NCBI GenBank assembly: GCA_030490835.1
Contig: CM059975.1
Span: 57,341,174-57,405,173, forward strand
Direction: 5' to 3'
DNA from: Annona cherimola
Taxonomy: Eukaryota > Streptophyta > Magnoliopsida > Magnoliales > Annonaceae
DNA: 64,000 nt
The notes under the pieces were generated by a model. That model was not told where the DNA came from and made no database searches. It worked only from the letters and a program-made list of their open reading frames with translations. How positions within the stretch are numbered: the stretch's first letter is position 1; each line of letters begins with the position of its first letter. Shown here piece by piece: positions 1-11,189 of this stretch. The translations under genes and the position numbers were made by a program.

Positions 1-1470
1 GGGTGCAGGAGAAGGCTCGTGATGAACTGAACCCGATTCGAAGGGATCAAGTTCAGGCATGGGTCGCTTCTTGTGACGGCCGGAGGCGAGATGATATTGG
101 ATGGTACGCAATTCCCGATCGATTCGATCTTGTCGGGAATGCATATTATTGATTGCCGTCAACACTTCGGTCACAAGACTCGTCATCCGGTCTTCTTGGT
201 GACCCATTTCTTCACGGACGGCAACGATTTCATCTCTCAAATCTTTTAGAATGACCTCCTCAGATGAGGTTGGAGGCACCCGTTCACGTGCAGTAGATCC
301 TTGTGGAGAATAGGATCCGTGCGATATGGGAGATGCTGGCTCCTCTTGGGCAGGTGGTGCCGCGGGAGGTTGCTCCCCCTCAGTCTGTGCTCGCTCTTCT
401 TCCGGAGCTTCAGCCCTTAGTTCAAGCAGATCGATCTTCATTCTTTGGATTAGTGCTTTATTTATGGAATTTGTGGATTTGAGCACTTCGAAAGGCTCGC
501 CTTCAATATCCACTTTGAAGAATTCAAGAATCTTTGTGATCCACGTGCCATAAGGGAGGACTCCTCGTGGGTTATCCTTTCTAGATGCCAAGGCTTCAAG
601 AAATAATTTTGGTAAGCTCACCTTGACCCTGTTGGCCACTTTCCATAGTATCCCCGCTTCTTGTGGGTTTAATTGGTTTCTTCCACCGCCCTTTGGGTAG
701 ATGCAGTGGGCAATGAGAAGTCTGAGCACTCGTAGCCTAGGTGAGAGATCCATGTACCGAAGGAATTTGATTCCCGGATGATACTTGTTGCTCCGGGTGA
801 GCTGATTATACATTTGATCCAATGTGAGGTCCTCTGGAATAGGCTCATCCTCATACGGGACTCCAAGGATGTGTCCTAAATGACTCATTACTTCAGTTTG
901 ACCTGCAATTATCCCGATTCCAAGATCTATTTCTACTTCTTTGACGAAGGTTCCACAGTATTCTTCATCCCATAGATAATAAAAAATTCGAGTAAGATCT
1001 GGATAGACCCTTTCGTCTTCCTTTAGCAAATTGGTCCATCCTTGAAAATCTAATAGATCTTCTATGTCGGATCCATATTCTTTCAAGAAATGAAAATCTA
1101 TAATCTTGGGTATGAATACCTTCCGTTCGTAGAATTTTTTGTAAAAACGGCTATGTTGGAGCTCGGTTTTGAAGTAGGTAGTGGGCATCTTCAATACTTG
1201 GGCTTTCCCAGCCGCAGTGCCCCTTCTGCTTGTCCCGGATTGTGTGCTCTGTGAGGTTTGGGTTTGTTGTTGACTTTCCGACCTGGGTGCTTGATCAGAT
1301 GATTGAGTAGTGGTTTGGAATCGAACCCGTCTACCCGTCGAAGTTGATGGTTCCTCTCTAGCCCTTTTTGATGGAGTCCTAGTTCTTCTAGGAACTTCTT
1401 TTGTGTGAGATGAAGGTTGTGTGGGAACCCGTTTGGGGTATGGTTTTGATACAGCTTTCTTTGGTGCCAT
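1..1470 (-). CDS. Accessory ORF 3' of pol in SIRE element C ('putative plant transposon protein' type), partial
   Basis: I read all 490 codons from ATG at 1470 to base 1 and found no stop, so the ORF is open and its C-terminus is outside the window. The first 120 or so residues are basic and S/T/Q-rich. A folded middle (about residues 130-350) has runs such as FYERKVFIPKIIDFHFL, EVEIDLGIGIIAGQTE and PYGTWITKILEFFKVDI. Then follow a P/E/Q-rich linker and a predicted coiled coil near the end of the visible part. The middle matches the general pattern of the plant domain usually annotated 'putative plant transposon protein', and of the Athila ORF at 29197-30292 here. Function is unknown; an env-like role has been suggested for ORFs at this place in SIRE elements, but I see no signal peptide or membrane segment. 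An intact frame in an element with a broken pol is notable. Confidence 0.85.
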   Translation of the reverse strand, partial: MAPKKAVSKPYPKRVPTQPSSHTKEVPRRTRTPSKRAREEPSTSTGRRVRFQTTTQSSDQAPRSESQQQTQTSQSTQSGTSRRGTAAGKAQVLKMPTTYFKTELQHSRFYKKFYERKVFIPKIIDFHFLKEYGSDIEDLLDFQGWTNLLKEDERVYPDLTRIFYYLWDEEYCGTFVKEVEIDLGIGIIAGQTEVMSHLGHILGVPYEDEPIPEDLTLDQMYNQLTRSNKYHPGIKFLRYMDLSPRLRVLRLLIAHCIYPKGGGRNQLNPQEAGILWKVANRVKVSLPKLFLEALASRKDNPRGVLPYGTWITKILEFFKVDIEGEPFEVLKSTNSINKALIQRMKIDLLELRAEAPEEERAQTEGEQPPAAPPAQEEPASPISHGSYSPQGSTARERVPPTSSEEVILKDLRDEIVAVREEMGHQEDRMTSLVTEVLTAINNMHSRQDRIDRELRTIQYHLASGRHKKRPMPELDPFESGSVHHEPSPAP

Positions 1471-1918
1471 TTGGAGCTTGGAGTTAGGAATTTAGAGAGG
1501 GAATGACAGTGAGAGAGAAACTCCGGACGGAGGGCTTTGCCGGAGGGAAGAAGAATCGCCGGAGACAAAGGATTCGGGGAAAATAGGAAGAAGGAGGCTT
1601 GCCGGAAAGAAAAGCTATCGCCGGAGAGCAAAGCTATCGCCGGAGAGAAAAAGCTATCGCCGGAGAGGGAGAAAGAAAAAGAGAGGTTGGAGGGAAAATG
1701 AAGAAGAAAGAAGGGAGAGGAGAAAGAAAAAGGGAGGAGAGCGGGAATCCGGACGGTCGCGCGCGGAGTCAAATTTACCCTAGGTGAAGTCGACTTCGGT
1801 CCCTCGGAGTCGACTTCGCCTGGGGGCGGAGTCGACTTCGACTCAGGCGGAGTCGACTTCGCTTCTGAAGTGGAGTCGACTTGACGCCCTTGGAGTCGAC
1901 TTGACTCATCGACTTGAC
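1471..1918 (-). promoter_or_regulatory. GTCGAC palindrome array plus CT-rich leader upstream of the accessory ORF
   Basis: Six GTCGAC cores lie at 1789, 1809, 1831, 1852, 1875 and 1895, most inside AGTCGACTT, followed by a half copy to 1918. The same motif forms the arrays upstream of the TATA box in SIRE LTRs at 7665-8425 and 61194-62130. On the minus strand the array is followed by about 300 bases of CT-rich leader (1470-1780), including three tandem copies of a unit containing CTATCGCCGGAGAG-type sequence (about 1610-1672), and then the ATG at 1470. I see only a weak TATA-like run. A promoter for the accessory ORF is an inference. Confidence 0.5.
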
Positions 1919-1952
1919 ATTTTTCAATTTTAATTTTCTTATTTAATTTTTC

Positions 1953-4900
1953 CTAATTTAGCTCTATCATTCCCATATTGTTCCTAATTTTATAAAATGA
2001 TTCCTTGGCTAGTGGTTTGGTAAAGATATCAGCAATTTGGTCCTCAGTTTTCACATATTCTAAACATACATCATGATTTTCAACATGTTCACGAATAAAA
2101 TGATGTCTTACATCAATATGCTTGGTTCTTGAATGCAGTACAGGATTTTTAGTCAGACAAATTGCACTTGTATTATCACATCTAATAGGAATATCAACAT
2201 AATCAATACCATAATCTTTCAATTGCTGTTTCATCCAAAGCAATTGGGCACAACAACTACCGGCGGCTTTGTATCCAGCTTCTGCAGTAGATAGAGCAAC
2301 ACTTGTTTGTTTTCTTGAGTACCATGAAACCAACATATGTCCAAGAAACTGACAAGTTCCACTAGTGCTCTTTCTATCTACTTTATATCCGGCAAAATCT
2401 GCATCCGAATAGCCGATTAGATCAAAGGTTGACCCCTTTGGATACCATAGTCCAAGATTGGTAGTTTTTATCAAATATTTAAAAATTCTTTTTACAGCAA
2501 GGATATGTGATTCTTTTGGGCATGCTTGAAATCTAGAGCACATACAAACACTGAATAGAATATCGGGTCTAGAAGCAGTTAAATATAACAAGGATCCTAT
2601 CATGCTTCTATAAAGCTTTTGATCGATACTTTTACCGTTTTCGTCCGTGTCGATCTTGATTGTAGAGCTCATTGGAGTGTTTGCCCCTTTGCTATTCTGC
2701 AATCCAAATTTCTTGAGCATTTTCTTGACGTACTTGGACTGGTTCAAGAATATCCCTTCACTTTGTTGCTTAATTTGCAGTCCAAGGAAGAAATTTAATT
2801 CTCCCATCATGCTCATTTCGAATTCGCTCTGCATAATCTTAGAAAATTCTTGACAAAGATTTTCGTTAGTAGCACCGAAAATTATGTCATCTACATAAAT
2901 CTGTACAATTAAAATATCTTTATTTTTGTATTTGATGAACAAAGTAGTATCTACTTTCCCTCTTAGAAACTCATGATCAATCAAAAATTTGTTCAACCTT
3001 TCATACCAAGCTCTTGGAGCTTGCTTTAATCCATATAGCGCTTTGGTCAATTTATAAACATACTTTGATTGATTCATTTCTTCAAAATCAGGGGGTTGTT
3101 CAACATATACTTCTTCATTCAAATAGCCATTCAAAAATGCGCTTTTTACATCCATTTGGAACAATTTGAAATTCATATAAGAAGCGAATGCTAGTAGAAT
3201 ACGTATGGCTTCTAATCTAGCCACGGGTGCATATGATTCTTCAAAATCGATTCCTTCTTCTTGAGAATACCCTTTGGCTACTAATCTGGCCTTGTTTCTA
3301 ATTACAAGTCCGCTTTCATCTAATTTGTTCCTAAATACCCATTTGGTACCAATGATAGTGTGATTATTTGGTCTAGGAACTAAGTGTCATACATTGTTCC
3401 TTTCGAATTGGTTTAGCTCTTCTTGCATTGCAATAACCCAATTTTCATCATTGAGAGCTTATTCAATGGTATTTGGTTCAATTTTAGATACAAAGGCATA
3501 TTGACCATAAACGTTTTGTTTTGATCTTCTAGTTTTCACTCCTTCATATACATTTCCAATAACTTGCTCAATTGGATGGACATTTTTGAACTTTAAATTA
3601 GTTGGAGGTTTATAAGAATCATTACCTTCACTTACCTCTTCCTCCATGAGATTTTTTGGCTTGAGCTCGAGTTCCTTTGGTTGTTCTTTGCCTTTTGTCT
3701 CATCTGCATCACTTAGTTCATCCTCCTTTCTCGGAGTTTGGTTAATTTCATCAAATACAACATGTATGGATTCTTCAACAACTTGGTTTCGTTTATTGAA
3801 AACTCTATATGCTTTGCTATTTGATGAATATCCAAGGAATATAGCCTCATCACTTTTAGCATCTAACTTTCCCAAGTTAGTTTTTCCATTGTTCAAAACA
3901 TAACATGTACATCCAAAAGCATGAAAATAAGAAATATTTGGTTTTCTTCCTTTCCATAGTTCATATGGGGTCTTTTTCAAGATTGCTCGAATGGTGACAC
4001 GGTTCAATACATGACAAGCTGTACTTATAGCTTCACCCCAAAATTTCTTGGATAGATTGCTCTCATTTAGCATAGTTCTAGCCATCTCTTGTATAGTTCT
4101 ATTTTTCCTTTCTACTACTCCATTTTGTTGTGGAGTTCTTGGTGCAGAAAATGTGTGGTGAATTCCTTTTTCATTGCAAAATTCCATGAATCGTTTGTTT
4201 TCGAATTCGCCACCATGATCGCTTCTTATGGTCACAATAGTACTTTGTTTTTCATTTTGCACCAAATTTACAAAAGTTGCAAACATAGAGAAGGCTTCAT
4301 CTTTACTAGCTAAGAGAATTATCCATGTGAATCTTGAAAAATCATCAACTATGACAAATACATATTTCTTTCCACCAATGGTTAGAATGTCGGATGGCCC
4401 GTATAGATCCATGTGTAGCAATTCAAGTGGCTTGGTGGTGGAAATTTCCTTTTTGGTAGAGAAAGGCATCTTGGGTTGTTTTGATAATTGACATGCCTTA
4501 CAAATCTTGTCCTTGTCATATTTCAATCTTGGTAATCCTTCTACCAAACTCTTTTTCCATAGGGTCTTTATGTTTCCCATGTTTATATGTCCAAGCCTTT
4601 TATGCCAAACCCATGGATCATTATCAATGGCCATTAGACATTGACCATTTAATTCATCAAGTGAAACCAAATATACATTTCCATGTCTTTTACCACTAAA
4701 CATGATATGTTCTCCATCAAATACATTACATATAGATGATTCAAACACAACTTTGTATCCTTTATCACATAATTGGCTAATGCTCATTAAATTGTGTTTG
4801 AGTCCTTCAACAAACAAAACATCTTCCATGCATGCATTTGAAATACTACGTATATTTCCTTTACCTTTAATTTTACCTTTTTCATTATTACCAAAGGCAA

Positions 4901-4991
4901 CCATTCCATCGTTGCAAGGCTTAAGTTTATGAAATAAGCTTCTTTCACCGGTCATATGCCTTGAGCAACCGCTATCCATGAACCATTCATT
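1953..4991 (-). pseudogene. pol: SIRE element C pol: protease edge, integrase, RT, RNase H, with two in-frame stops
   Basis: The frame starts near ANNEWFMDSGCSRHMTG (protease DSG, about 4979). Integrase follows, with its HHCC finger (WHKRLGH ... CKACQ) and catalytic core LHMDLYGP ... IRSDHGGEF ... NGVVERKNR. The RT has [10 protein letters not shown] and the active site IYVDDIIFG; RNase H has YSDADFAG and later DNTSAI; the ORF ends in GMIELN at 1953. Two stops break the frame: TAA at 3459-3461, between integrase and RT, and TGA at 3387-3389, at the start of RT. The pol frame is also offset from the gag frame near 5035. It would encode the copia polyprotein acting in cytoplasmic particles and at integration. 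Order and motifs leave little doubt about family; the stops make it a pseudogene unless read through. Confidence 0.93.
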
Positions 4992-5034
4992 ATTTGCCTT
5001 TGCCTTAAAACATGTCTAAAAAAATAAGCAAGTA

Positions 5035-5287
5035 AATCTTATCTCCTTGGTACCCATTTTATGGGTCCATTTGGGTTAGTAATATATATTAATCTTTGTT
5101 GTTCTAACTTGGAAAGCCCAAATCTTGTGTTCCTTGGAACCCAAACTAATTTTGCACCACGGTCATATAATTTCTTAAAATTACATTTGTAAGTTTTATG
5201 ACCCAATTTATTGCAGAAATTACAAGCCATAGGTAATCTTGGAGTAGGCCTCCAAGTATGCAATGGTTCAATAGTTGGTCTTCTAAT
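5035..5287 (-). pseudogene. SIRE element C gag tail with a second zinc knuckle, beyond a stop
   Basis: Directly after the gag stop at 5288-5290 the same frame continues as a conserved SIRE segment containing CNFCNKLGHKTYKC (a CX2CX4HX4C knuckle). It runs to a stop at 5039 just before the frame changes into protease. It is the region that normally links gag to the protease. I infer that the stop at 5288 is a mutation, because the conserved segment follows it in frame; some SIRE elements do separate gag and pol, so a natural stop is possible. Confidence 0.7.
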
Positions 5288-6841
5288 CTACTTAAAATTT
5301 TTCTTTTGTGGCTTGTATATAGTTGCAGTTTTAGTTTGATATTTCTCAAGTATTTGCACATTTGATTTGCTACTTTCTCCTTGCTCAAATGTATGATATC
5401 CAAGACCTCTTTTATGTGTTTGAGAGGTCATATTCAGAAATATTTTAACATTTTCTCCTGGATTAGAGAACTTAGCTAATGATTCATTTAATGATTCGTT
5501 CTCCTTTTTCAGTATATCATTTTCTTCTTTTATTTTGTCTAATTTCTCTGCAAGTTTACCATTTGCAATTATTACTGCATCACATTGTTTCTTCTTAATT
5601 GTAAACTTGCTTCCTAATTTCTTCATTTCTTCATACAATGAATCATATGCAGTTTGAAGTTCTTCTAATTCAGTACATTTGAGGCAATCTTGAAAAGAAG
5701 AATAACTTGACTTAGAATGGGAGAGTTTGGAACTTACCTCTTCATTACTTGTGCATTTTATTGAGGTAGTTTGTTCTTCTTGCTTGATTTGTGCCATGCA
5801 GCAGATTCTTGCACATTCTTCTACTTCGATTTCATCGGTTGAGGAGTTACTCGTTGTAGATTCCTCGTCATTCACGTACATGCCTCTTCCTTTGTATCTT
5901 TGGAATCTCTTATTGTCCCCTCGATCTTTTCTTTGTTCTTTTACTTTGCTTTCTTCGGGAGTTGGACATTGAGCTTGCATATGTCCCGAACCGCCGCATC
6001 GATAGCATTTGGTTGATTCTTTCTTCTTTTCTCTGGGAGTTCTATCCTTGAAGCTTCTGAAATTTTTGCCTTTCCTCACAAATTTTCTGAAACGTTTTGT
6101 GAGTAGGGCGATTTCGTCGTTGTTTTGAGAAGAAGAGGAGTCATCTGTGTCTTGTGCGGCTTTCAAAGCAATTGCTCTTTTGCCCCTGTGTTGATCTTCA
6201 TTTCTTCTCTTGATTAGCTCATGTGACATGAGTGAGCTAATTAAGTCTTCAAGCTTTAGAGTGTTAAGGTCCTTGGCTTCTTCTATTGCAGTGATCTTTG
6301 GAGTCCATGATTCGGGTAGAGCTCTTAAGATCTTCATGACCTGCTCAGATTCAGATATAGCCTTTCCGAGACCTTTTAGAGCATTAGTAATTTTAGAGAA
6401 TCTAGCAAACATTTCAAAGATATTTTCTCTTTCTAGCATTCTAAAGTTTTCCAGTTCTCCAATCAAAATATTTATTCTCGTCCCTTGGACTTGAGAAGTT
6501 CCTTCATAGATGGAGGTTAGCGTATCCCATATTTCTTTGGTGGTTAAGCAAGAGGATACCCTATCATATTCAGAAGCAGTAAGAGCACAAAATAAAGAGT
6601 TCATAGCTTTGGCGTTGCTCTTAACAATTCTTACTTCCTCATCGGTCCATTTGGAAGCTCTTTCATCGGTAGGCAAGGTTACTCCATCTTGGATAGCAAT
6701 CCAAGAATCCATGTCGGTAGCCATGATGAGTTGCTTCATATGAAGCTTCCAATATCCAAAATTGCTCCCATCAAACAACGGTGGCCTTGTAAAGGATTGG
6801 CCTTCCGCAAATGCGGGAACGGAAGTAGATTGGGATGCCAT
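5288..6841 (-). CDS. gag: SIRE element C gag protein (517 aa)
   Basis: Starts MASQSTSVPAFAEGQ at 6841, 35 bases 3' of the primer site. The N-terminal part (about residues 15-220) has the copia gag pattern: FDGSNFGYWKLHMK, then WDTLTSIYEGTSQVQ, then a leucine-rich run ending LISSLMSHELIKRR. A CX2CX4HX4C knuckle, CYRCGGSGHMQAQC, lies near residue 280. A long coiled coil rich in K/E/L occupies about residues 390-470. Gag would form the cytoplasmic particle and bind element RNA. The reading frame is open over its whole length. The same protein, 94% or so alike by eye over the shared part, begins at 62907 in element C'. Length is typical of SIRE gag when the tail beyond 5288 is added. Confidence 0.92.
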   Translation of the reverse strand: MASQSTSVPAFAEGQSFTRPPLFDGSNFGYWKLHMKQLIMATDMDSWIAIQDGVTLPTDERASKWTDEEVRIVKSNAKAMNSLFCALTASEYDRVSSCLTTKEIWDTLTSIYEGTSQVQGTRINILIGELENFRMLERENIFEMFARFSKITNALKGLGKAISESEQVMKILRALPESWTPKITAIEEAKDLNTLKLEDLISSLMSHELIKRRNEDQHRGKRAIALKAAQDTDDSSSSQNNDEIALLTKRFRKFVRKGKNFRSFKDRTPREKKKESTKCYRCGGSGHMQAQCPTPEESKVKEQRKDRGDNKRFQRYKGRGMYVNDEESTTSNSSTDEIEVEECARICCMAQIKQEEQTTSIKCTSNEEVSSKLSHSKSSYSSFQDCLKCTELEELQTAYDSLYEEMKKLGSKFTIKKKQCDAVIIANGKLAEKLDKIKEENDILKKENESLNESLAKFSNPGENVKIFLNMTSQTHKRGLGYHTFEQGESSKSNVQILEKYQTKTATIYKPQKKNFK

Positions 6842-6875
6842 ATTAATAAGATCTCTTTGGTAAACTCAAAGAACC

Positions 6876-6887
6876 GCTCTGATACCA
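6876..6887 (-). other. Primer binding site of element C (tRNA-iMet type)
   Basis: Minus-strand TGGTATCAGAGC, complementary to the 3' end of plant initiator tRNA-Met, two bases from the LTR end at 6890. Confidence 0.95.
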
Positions 6888-6889
6888 CT

Positions 6890-8552
6890 TGTTGGTCCCG
6901 AGTTAATGGCAAAACCTAAGAGGGGAGGGGTGAATTGGGTATTTAAAAAATTTATAACTTAAACAGAAACTTAACCCCGGATTAATCCAGTCCCCTTAAT
7001 GAAGAAACGAAATGCAAAACAAGATAATGTAGAGAGCAGAAATATAAATCAAGCAGGCAAGGTTTTTATAGTGGTTCGGGCAACCTCCCTACTCCACTCT
7101 TCCAAGCTCACACTCCTTGTGACTTGGGTTCCACTATTGTATTCCGCAAATACAACTTAGAGTCTCTACTCTCTTCTAGATTCTAGCTCTAGGGGGCATG
7201 TACAACCAGAGCCTCTTGCTCTCTTCTAGATTCCAGCTCTAGGGGGCATTAACAAAACACAGCACAAGTAGGTGATGAGTTACACTCCAATCACACACTA
7301 CTTTGCTTACACTTGATCTTAGTTCCTCAAACTAAATCAAGTTCAATACAAACAAATGAAACAATAAAAGAACTACACTTTACAGTTGTGTAGAAGCAGT
7401 TTGGCGCAGAGAAGAACTTGTAGTAATGGCTTTGAAGATTCTGAAATGTAGCTCTTGCAGTTTGAAGCAAAGTTCTTCCTCTTTGATTTGCTTGATCTCT
7501 TTAAAGCTCTTGAAGATGGTAGTTAAGCACACTTAATGTTTCTCAGCTACTTCCCTCGTCCACCATGAATGCTATTTATAATTTTGGAGGGAATCCGAAC
7601 GTTAGAGGGTAGGTGGCGCGCATTTAATGCGCCAACGTTCGAATAAATTTCGACCGTTGCGACCCAAGTCGCATGTGGAGTCGACTTGGCCTGCGACTTG
7701 GCTTCCAAGTCGACCTGGAGTCGACCTCGTGTGCGACTCCAGTTCTTCAGATTTCCAAGTCCGAGTCTGGGTCAACTTGGCCTTCAGTCTTCAACTCAAG
7801 TCGATCCTGGAGTCGACTTGGGTTGCGACTTGGCGTGGTTTTTTGCAAGAACACCTTGATCTTCTTGAACTGGCTTGATCTTTGTAAAAATTGGTCTTCA
7901 TGACTTGGGTATTGCTTCATTTGGAATAAGCTTGAAGATTAGCTTTGGACTTGATAGACTTGATTTGAACTTTGAATATGAATCTTAGCTTTTGATCTTC
8001 AAGAAACTTCAGTTGCTTTTTGAGAATGAACTTTGCATCTTATTTGGATTTGATAAAGTCCAAATGGATCCTTGGAATAAGCTTGAAACTTCAATCTTCA
8101 AGTCTGAACTCCTCAAGTCGAAGCTGGAGTCGACCTCGTCTGCGACTTCGCCCAAGTCGCACCTGGAGTCGACTTCGCCTGCGACTTCGTCATGTTCGTT
8201 TCCACTTTTTCAACTCTGGATGCTTGAAGTCGATGCTGGAGTCGACTTCGTCTGCGACTTGGTTTCCTAAGTCGCACCTGGAGTCGACTTGGCCTGCGAA
8301 TTCACTTGCTTGTTTTCTATTTTCAATGCTATCCACCTTTTGTCATTTGAAGTCGCTTGTGAAGTCGACTTAGGTATCGACTTCACCCCAAGTCGAAGTC
8401 CAAGTCGACTTGGTAATCGACTTGACTTCTTTGTTTTCCTTAAACACTTGGCAAACTCATTAGTACACTTTATATACTCAAATTAGTCTTTGTTTAATCA
8501 TCAAAACTTATGCTTTGGTCAATTTGTTTTGTTTTGAACATTGTTTCCAACA
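6890..8552 (-). repeat. 5' LTR of SIRE element C (1663 bp)
   Basis: The plus strand begins TGTTGG at 6890 and ends CCAACA at 8552, an inverted TG...CA end pair. It is homologous to the LTR at 61064-62858 (opposite strand) and to the fragment at 60755-61063. One end abuts the primer site; the other abuts long-LTR sequence B. It contains a palindrome array and TATA box, listed separately. Confidence 0.95.
7572..8425 (-). promoter_or_regulatory. SIRE LTR promoter: TATA box and compound AAGTCGCA/GTCGAC palindrome array
   Basis: TATAAATAG lies at 7580-7572 on the minus strand. Upstream of it (7665-8425) are at least seven copies of a unit of about 37 bp built as AAGTCGCA, CTGGAGTCGACTTGG, TGCGACTT, so the outer arms are inverted repeats around a central GTCGAC. 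Copies begin near 7665, 7707, 8116, 8151, 8228 and 8268. The position in U3 suggests enhancer modules; binding proteins are unknown. Confidence 0.7.
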
Positions 8553-11189
8553 ATTTTAACATATTTTTGCATTTTAATATTTCATATAACTCATTTATCA
8601 TCTTATCATTCTCACTAATTCACATGTGTACATTTATCAACACCTATTTCATATATTTCTTAAAATTTTTCAAATCAAAAATTTAGCTTCTAATCCAGCA
8701 TGCTTATACACTTCATTTAACATTTATTTATTGCATATTTATGAATTTTTAATTCACAAATTTTAAAGTTCCAAAAACAGCAACTTGGACATCCGATTCC
8801 TACACTTTAAACGTCTCCTTTGATATTCAAAACTAAATAGTTTTTTATCCACTTAATTCCAGAAATTAATCCCACTTTCCTTATCCTAAATCCAAGGTAT
8901 TTTCACATATTAAAATTCCATATATAAGCTTTTTGCAAACCAGCAACGTTTTATGTATGTAGAGTACCTGTTTACACCATTTTGGACGTCCACTTCACAC
9001 TCCCTTTAAAATCCGAATTTGGACAGTTCATGCTAGGTCTGTTTTCACGTCCAAAGTGCCCCATATTTAGGGTATTTTACCCTACAATTCATTCATAATT
9101 TATTTGAATCATTTCATGTATCATTTTTCAACATTTAAACGCGAATTTCGATTCTTAGAAGGAATCCTAACTAACTTACCTTCTACACTTCATAAATCAT
9201 ACTAAATTTCGTATAAATTCAACATCGAATCATGAATTATCATGTGATTATATTCAATAAATAAAACAACAATACTAAATACAAATTTCAGCAAGTTTAG
9301 GCTAGTGTAGGAGCTCATACGTCACGCTATTCACTCTCTACTTACATCTAACTCTTAGTTGCACTACTTGCTAATAAATTCCATAATTAAAAGCATCATA
9401 AATCTTCATTAAAGGTTTCATTATGAATCATATTCATATCTCATAAATTAAGTTAGAAATGTTGAATTAAAATCACTCAAACATAAGCACATACTTACTT
9501 GTATAGAGAGTAACACTTACTTCCACTTCTCAAACAAGCTTCCTCCACTTAACTCCTTCTTTTCTTTCTCTTTTTCTTTTCTTGTTTTTAGGTTTGAAAA
9601 TTGGGGAGAGAGGGAACGTGAGCTGCTGCTGGAAAAGAGGAGCTCAAAATGCAGAAAATTTTCTAAGCCCTCATCTATGCATATGGACGTTCCTCCTCTC
9701 TTAAACAATAGCTGGAAAATTCTAGCTAGTGGACCCCACTTGCCACCTCATCATTGATCATTCCAATGCAATTCTATCTCCTTAGCTGACATGGCAACTT
9801 GTGGACCATTTAAATTATTTTTTCTTAATTATAAATTTGATAATTATCTAATGCATTTAAGCATCTCAAATCTGTCCACCAAATCACGTTCACCATAACT
9901 GCTGTTTTCCAATTTTTTTCAACAAATTTTGCAGTTTTTTAATTGCACATATATATTCCCTAATACCTAGGCTAATTATTCATACATTTAGAAATTTTTA
10001 AAAAATAAAAAAAATCACTTTTCTAGCTGTTTGAACGGTCCATCTTTTCTGCTCCATTTTTCTGCCCTTACACGCCCCCATTTTTAGCATCTTATCTTAT
10101 CATTATTAATTATGTTGTAGATTTATTTAATTATTAATTTAATTACCTAGTAGTTTAGGTCATTTAGGATCATTTTAACTTAACTTAAAAAATTATAAAA
10201 TATGCATAAGGCTGCTAAACCGTCCACCTCATCAAGGAGATATGCTGCTGTCCATTTTTCTTTTTCCTCTCAACGATTCAGATATGCCCCTTTTAGATCC
10301 GAATTTCACTTTAATTAATACATTTTTATCCTCATTAACTCATGGTTGACTTTTGGTATTCATTTCATAAAAAAAATATTTCAAAAAATACAATATATGG
10401 TTGATTGCACGTCCTTAGTTGCCACCTCTTCCATGCCCCTTTTGAATCATTTAATTATGCATTTAATTAAAAGATAATTGCAGGGATTTCTCATTATTAG
10501 TAGTTCACAAAATACCCTACAAATTACCCCCTCTTGACACCTCAAATTTGTCTTTATTCATTTGATTATTTTACTCATTTTTATCATAAATACCAATCAC
10601 TTTTTGGTTAGAAAAGTCAAAATCACTAATCACAATTTCGTGCAAGATTAATACCATAATAATTTTCATGATCGAATCCTTTCATAATCTTGATCTCATA
10701 ATTTTATCCGTTCATTTCAAATTTCATCTCAATCCGATTTTTCTAGCTCAAGTTATGATCATTTTAAGTTTTGAACGGTGATGATCAATTATCCTCATAA
10801 TTTTCCTAATATAATTTTCTCATGTGATTAAGCACAAAATTATGGGCTTTCCCCTCAATTTTCACCTTAATCCGTCGTAAGGTCTTCAAGTTATGAATTT
10901 TTCAATATTTTCTCAACTTGGCTCTATAATTAGCCTCCTAATCTCCATTAATCACCTTATCAAATTTAATTAAATTTTTCATGACATACTAATATTTATC
11001 CATCCTCATTATGATATTTCAATCATATTAAACCACATTACCTTCAATCGATAAATTTAAACAACATTCACACAAATGACCTAACTGCAAAAATCTTAAA
11101 ATAATAAATAATTCAATTATGAATACATTATTCATACATAAATCATTCAATGAAATTTACATGATTTCTACTCGAATTAGGGTTTCACA
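8553..11189 (-). repeat. LTR B: long LTR of the A/B family, truncated by element C
   Basis: On the minus strand it begins TGTGAAACCCTAATTCGAG at 11189, inside the LTR of element A. It runs left until the SIRE insertion at 8552. It matches the B' LTR (49747-51738, then 57718-58170) in order and sequence, without the solo LTR that splits B'. The remainder, and whether B is a solo LTR or a full element, lies outside the window. Short ORFs in it (for example 9517-9708) are not supported as genes. Confidence 0.85.

Larger units (their letters stand above)
1..8552 (-). mobile_element. Element C: SIRE-lineage Ty1-copia retrotransposon, 3' LTR outside window
   Basis: Read on the minus strand: 5' LTR 6890-8552, tRNA-iMet primer site 6876-6887, gag 6841-5288, pol 4991-1953, then an accessory ORF starting at 1470 that runs off the left edge. 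Domain order protease, integrase, RT, RNase H is that of Ty1-copia. The gag with a long coiled coil and an extra ORF 3' of pol fit the SIRE lineage. It sits inside LTR B: B-type sequence starts directly at 8553. The left target duplication lies outside the window, so it cannot be checked. Pol carries two stops and a frame offset, so this copy is probably not autonomous. Confidence 0.93.

Noticed and set aside
326..553. Plus-strand ORF of 75 aa
   Set aside because: Antisense to the accessory ORF, without known features.
1191..1772. 193-residue minus-strand ORF beginning MTPRATVRIPALL
   Set aside because: It overlaps the start of the accessory ORF in another frame and reads through the CT-rich leader; the accessory frame has conserved domain sequence.
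1787..1918. Satellite DNA
   Set aside because: Spacing between GTCGAC cores is uneven (20-23 bases) with unrelated spacers; it fits a motif array better than a tandem satellite.
8020..8373. Overlapping ORFs encoding repeats such as SWSRPRLRLRPSRTWSRL
   Set aside because: They are translations of the AAGTCGCA/GTCGAC array in the SIRE LTR; all frames stay open because the repeat has few stops.
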